Origin: Ophthalmolycus amberensis | Taxonomy: Eukaryota > Chordata > Actinopteri > Perciformes > Zoarcidae | DNA length: 64,000 nucleotides | Reading direction: 5' to 3' | Assembly (NCBI GenBank): GCA_024529925.1 | Contig: JAFEUB010001198.1 | Coordinates: 62,001-126,000, forward strand | Shown here: positions 61,576 to 64,000 of the stretch, piece by piece | Layout: the number at the start of each line of letters is the position of its first letter | How positions within the stretch are numbered: the first letter of the stretch is position 1 | Program-made: the position numbers and the translations under genes | The notes under the pieces: generated by a model | Seen by the model: only the letters and a program-made list of their open reading frames with translations | Told to the model about the DNA's origin: nothing | Database searches by the model: none

Positions 61576-61920
61576 AACCTTCCAGATGTTTTGATCTGGA
61601 TCTTTGTCCTCCCTCTCTGTGTGTGTGAACGTTTTTTGCCTATTGTGTTTGTGTAGAGAAGGTTGTGTGGCTCAGGTCCTAATTGTTTTGAGACACCTCC
61701 CATATCCATTCTTCATATATGATCACAATCGATCTATAATGATGTCATCCTGGTTGTCTACACTGTAATTTCATTTAAATTAAGTTGGTTATTGCGTGCA
61801 CACGACATCTATTACACGTCTATGGTCGCTGAGGCTGTTTAGTGAATTGTAATATTGGGCTGTATACATAAAATTGACTTGACTTTTCGAATTTGATAAC
61901 ATTTTCTACACTTTAAGGTC

Positions 61921-63337
61921 ATGTCTGATGCAAACATGAGTCAGCAAATATACTTATTTCCCAGCTGCCAAGGTGAGTGTCCTTCTCTTGTGTTAAAATC
62001 CAGGAAACATGAAACGTAAATCTTATTGCAGCAACAAAGTATAGAATGAAAATGAAGCTCTCCTCTGCTGTACTGTCAGACATGTATGTCTGCTGAGGGT
62101 TGGAGCTTTATGGAAACAAAATAAGAAAGAGCATTCCCTCAAATGTGTTTTTGTCCAGGTAACAATCATGAGTTGATGTTAATGACCTCAGAGGCCACTG
62201 GAGAGAACATACGTATCCCATAATAATGTAAATGTTAATGGGTTAAGGAAACCAGTGCTGACTTCTCATCGGCCGTTTCTAGAGGGAAACCCACAAGTTG
62301 CACAACTGAATGGTTGAGGTGAGGCCTTGAATGGTTTTGGTGTGGGTAACTATCTCCATCAGATTGTCACACTGTCAAAATAAAATGTATTGAAAACAAA
62401 CCACAGTCTCATCTTGTTCTTGCATTTATTGATGTATTTGAACAGTTCTCATCATCGGGGCATTTAATCACAGCGGGCTTGCCTACAGTTCCAGCAAATC
62501 CAGAGGAACATTGAAATGATGTAATGGTGTGTGTCCTTGAGTACTGGTGGTTTTCACTGGAAATGATTACACATCTTCGTGTGCACTGAGTAACTCAGAG
62601 GTGAAAGTATTGAGATCCTTTACTCAAGAATGATACCACGTTGTTAAATAAAAGACTGTAAAAAGTAAAAGTCCTGCATTCAAAATGCTGTATAAGTAAA
62701 AGGTATTTAGCAAAATGTACTTAAAGAACCAAAAGTCAAAGTGCTTAATACAGAGAAACGTGTCCCTGTGAGTGTTACTAGGTGATACTACTAACTGCAG
62801 TATATATTAGTATTACTGGTGCATTAACGTGTAAGCAGCATTTCAATGGAGTTGGTCAAGGTGAAGCTACTGTTTATGCCTCTGAGCAGTTTAATGTAAA
62901 AATGTATCCTATTCATACATAGTACGATTTGTATGTAAAGTCTTTATTTGTAAAGTAACAAATTGTACATTATTACAAATTAATAAATCATAGAATTGCC
63001 CGAACAGCTGACTCAAATTTGAACTGAATTACAGTACTTGTAAATGTGTTTAGTTAACGTCCACCATTGGAGTTACTTGATTACCTTTACAGGTCAAGCG
63101 CTGCATTTTTCACCACAGAGCAGTGACACATCAACATGTCCTCCAAGCGGCCTTGCTTTCCTCTTGCTTCTTGCTCCAGCTTCAACCTGTCTTGAAGTTT
63201 CTCCCTTAACACCACCAGTGTTAAGCCTTAACAGCCAAGGACATCATAGATCCATGGGAGGACAGTCCAGGGGCCTGTCTCGTGAGGCAACATCTGTGAT
63301 GAGGTCAAGTTCAAAGGATTCAAAACATGTTAAGTGA
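61921..63337 (+). CDS. Candidate small two-exon gene, unrecognised
   Basis: A short open stretch 61921-61972 begins MSDANMSQQIYLFPSCQ and ends at a strong GTGAGT donor in phase 1. A good acceptor (ttacctttacag) at 63092 opens 63093-63337 in the matching phase, with a stop at 63335-63337. The joined product is about 98 residues, with Ser/Pro-rich and hydrophobic parts (GLAFLLLLAPAS). No domain is recognised and there is no homology I know. A chance pairing of splice-like sites, or a first part of a gene continuing out of the window, is equally possible. Confidence 0.25.
62600..62900 (-). repeat. hAT-like repeat remnant
   Basis: The motifs gagatcctttactcaag, aaaagtaaaagtcctgcatt and aagtaaaaggtatt are typical of the decayed ends of a very common fish hAT family, related in style to the ends of the element at 27846-30228. 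Borders cannot be fixed. It lies in the intron of the candidate gene at 61921-63337. Confidence 0.5.
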
Positions 63338-64000
63338 TATTGTTAGTCAAAGTGATATGGGAAGTCTCAGATAAGATCAGTTTGGACATCAGTTTGGTTT
63401 CAAATGTCTGATTCAGAACAGTTTAATACATGTGTTCCATAATTTGGTGCATAGCGTGTCAAGGCCCTCAACTACAGCCAATACTCAAGGTCATGAATCA
63501 AAGTCATAGACACAGGTAAGTCACACAATAATAAGAGTTTACTCACAGTGGTTGCTAAAGTTAAAATAAATACTTGGTTCTGAACTGCAGAGGACGGACA
63601 TGAATAATAAATAATAAATGGCTAAAGAAACCTGAGTTACTGAGTGAGACAATGAGGAAAGGGGATATCATACCATTTAACAAATCAAACATATCAGTCA
63701 CTTTGAAAGATACAGAATTTCAACTCGCTTACAATTGAGATCATTTCTGCAGAGCTTTACGGTGTAAATATGACCACAAGTTGAGAGAAATGTCAGTGTT
63801 GTGGTTTCTGCACTTTATCAATTTTGTAACACTTTACAAAGACTACAAAATATATACATGGAGTTATTGTTGTATTATATTTGTTTACATTACATAAGCA
63901 ATCATTTAAACAAGTATCACAACATGACACTTCAGGGGACACAAGTCAGGTAAGTAGCATCTGTCTCATGTGTTTAGTCCCATTTATTTACACTGTTTAG
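63338..64000. other. Intergenic sequence without recognised features
   Basis: This A/T-rich sequence runs to the window end. No exon with paired splice sites, RNA gene or delimited repeat was seen. Confidence 0.5.

Overview
The window is nuclear DNA from a bony fish, probably a percomorph teleost. The evidence is spliced vertebrate genes with short exons in long introns, hAT elements, CR1/L2-type LINE pieces and a tRNA-derived SINE of the kind common in such fish. The percomorph placement is an inference from repeat type. Nothing prokaryotic is present: no operons, no CRISPR array and no rRNA gene.

Four spliced genes lie head to tail on the + strand. (1) 1034-10720 is the 3' end of vps8, including the RING-H2 domain of this CORVET tethering subunit. 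(2) 14468-31216 is a type I classical cadherin of the E-cadherin (cdh1) group. Fifteen exons join in frame to give 734 residues: signal peptide, histidine-rich prodomain, furin site and five EC repeats. The frame stops just where the membrane segment should begin. (3) 34796-43555 is a complete fam98a in eight exons, with a glycine/arginine-rich tail. (4) about 45534-57725 is a short relative of ZNF318, with an Arg/Ser-rich domain, a C2H2 finger and a lysine-rich end. A weak two-exon candidate lies at 61921-63337.

The most unusual structure surrounds the cadherin. A block of about 3.3 kb occurs twice in direct orientation, at 10842-14194 between vps8 and the cadherin and at 31263-34603 between the cadherin and fam98a. 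Each copy starts shortly after the stop codon of the gene upstream. Each holds a 39-bp minisatellite, about 25 units in the first copy and 14 in the second. The second copy sits where the cadherin transmembrane and cytoplasmic exons would be expected. The arrangement therefore suggests a secreted cadherin, a recently broken gene, or an assembly fault.

Mobile DNA is plentiful. Six hAT-type insertions can be delimited to the base by 8-bp target duplications: 2717-3215, 6924-8351, 24646-25433, 27846-30228, 37557-37669 and 51962-53860, and a seventh of the same kind is at 59416-60610. One of them is nested in a LINE and itself carries a SINE and a palindromic minisatellite. The rest of the intronic and intergenic sequence shows nothing I can name beyond repeat fragments.
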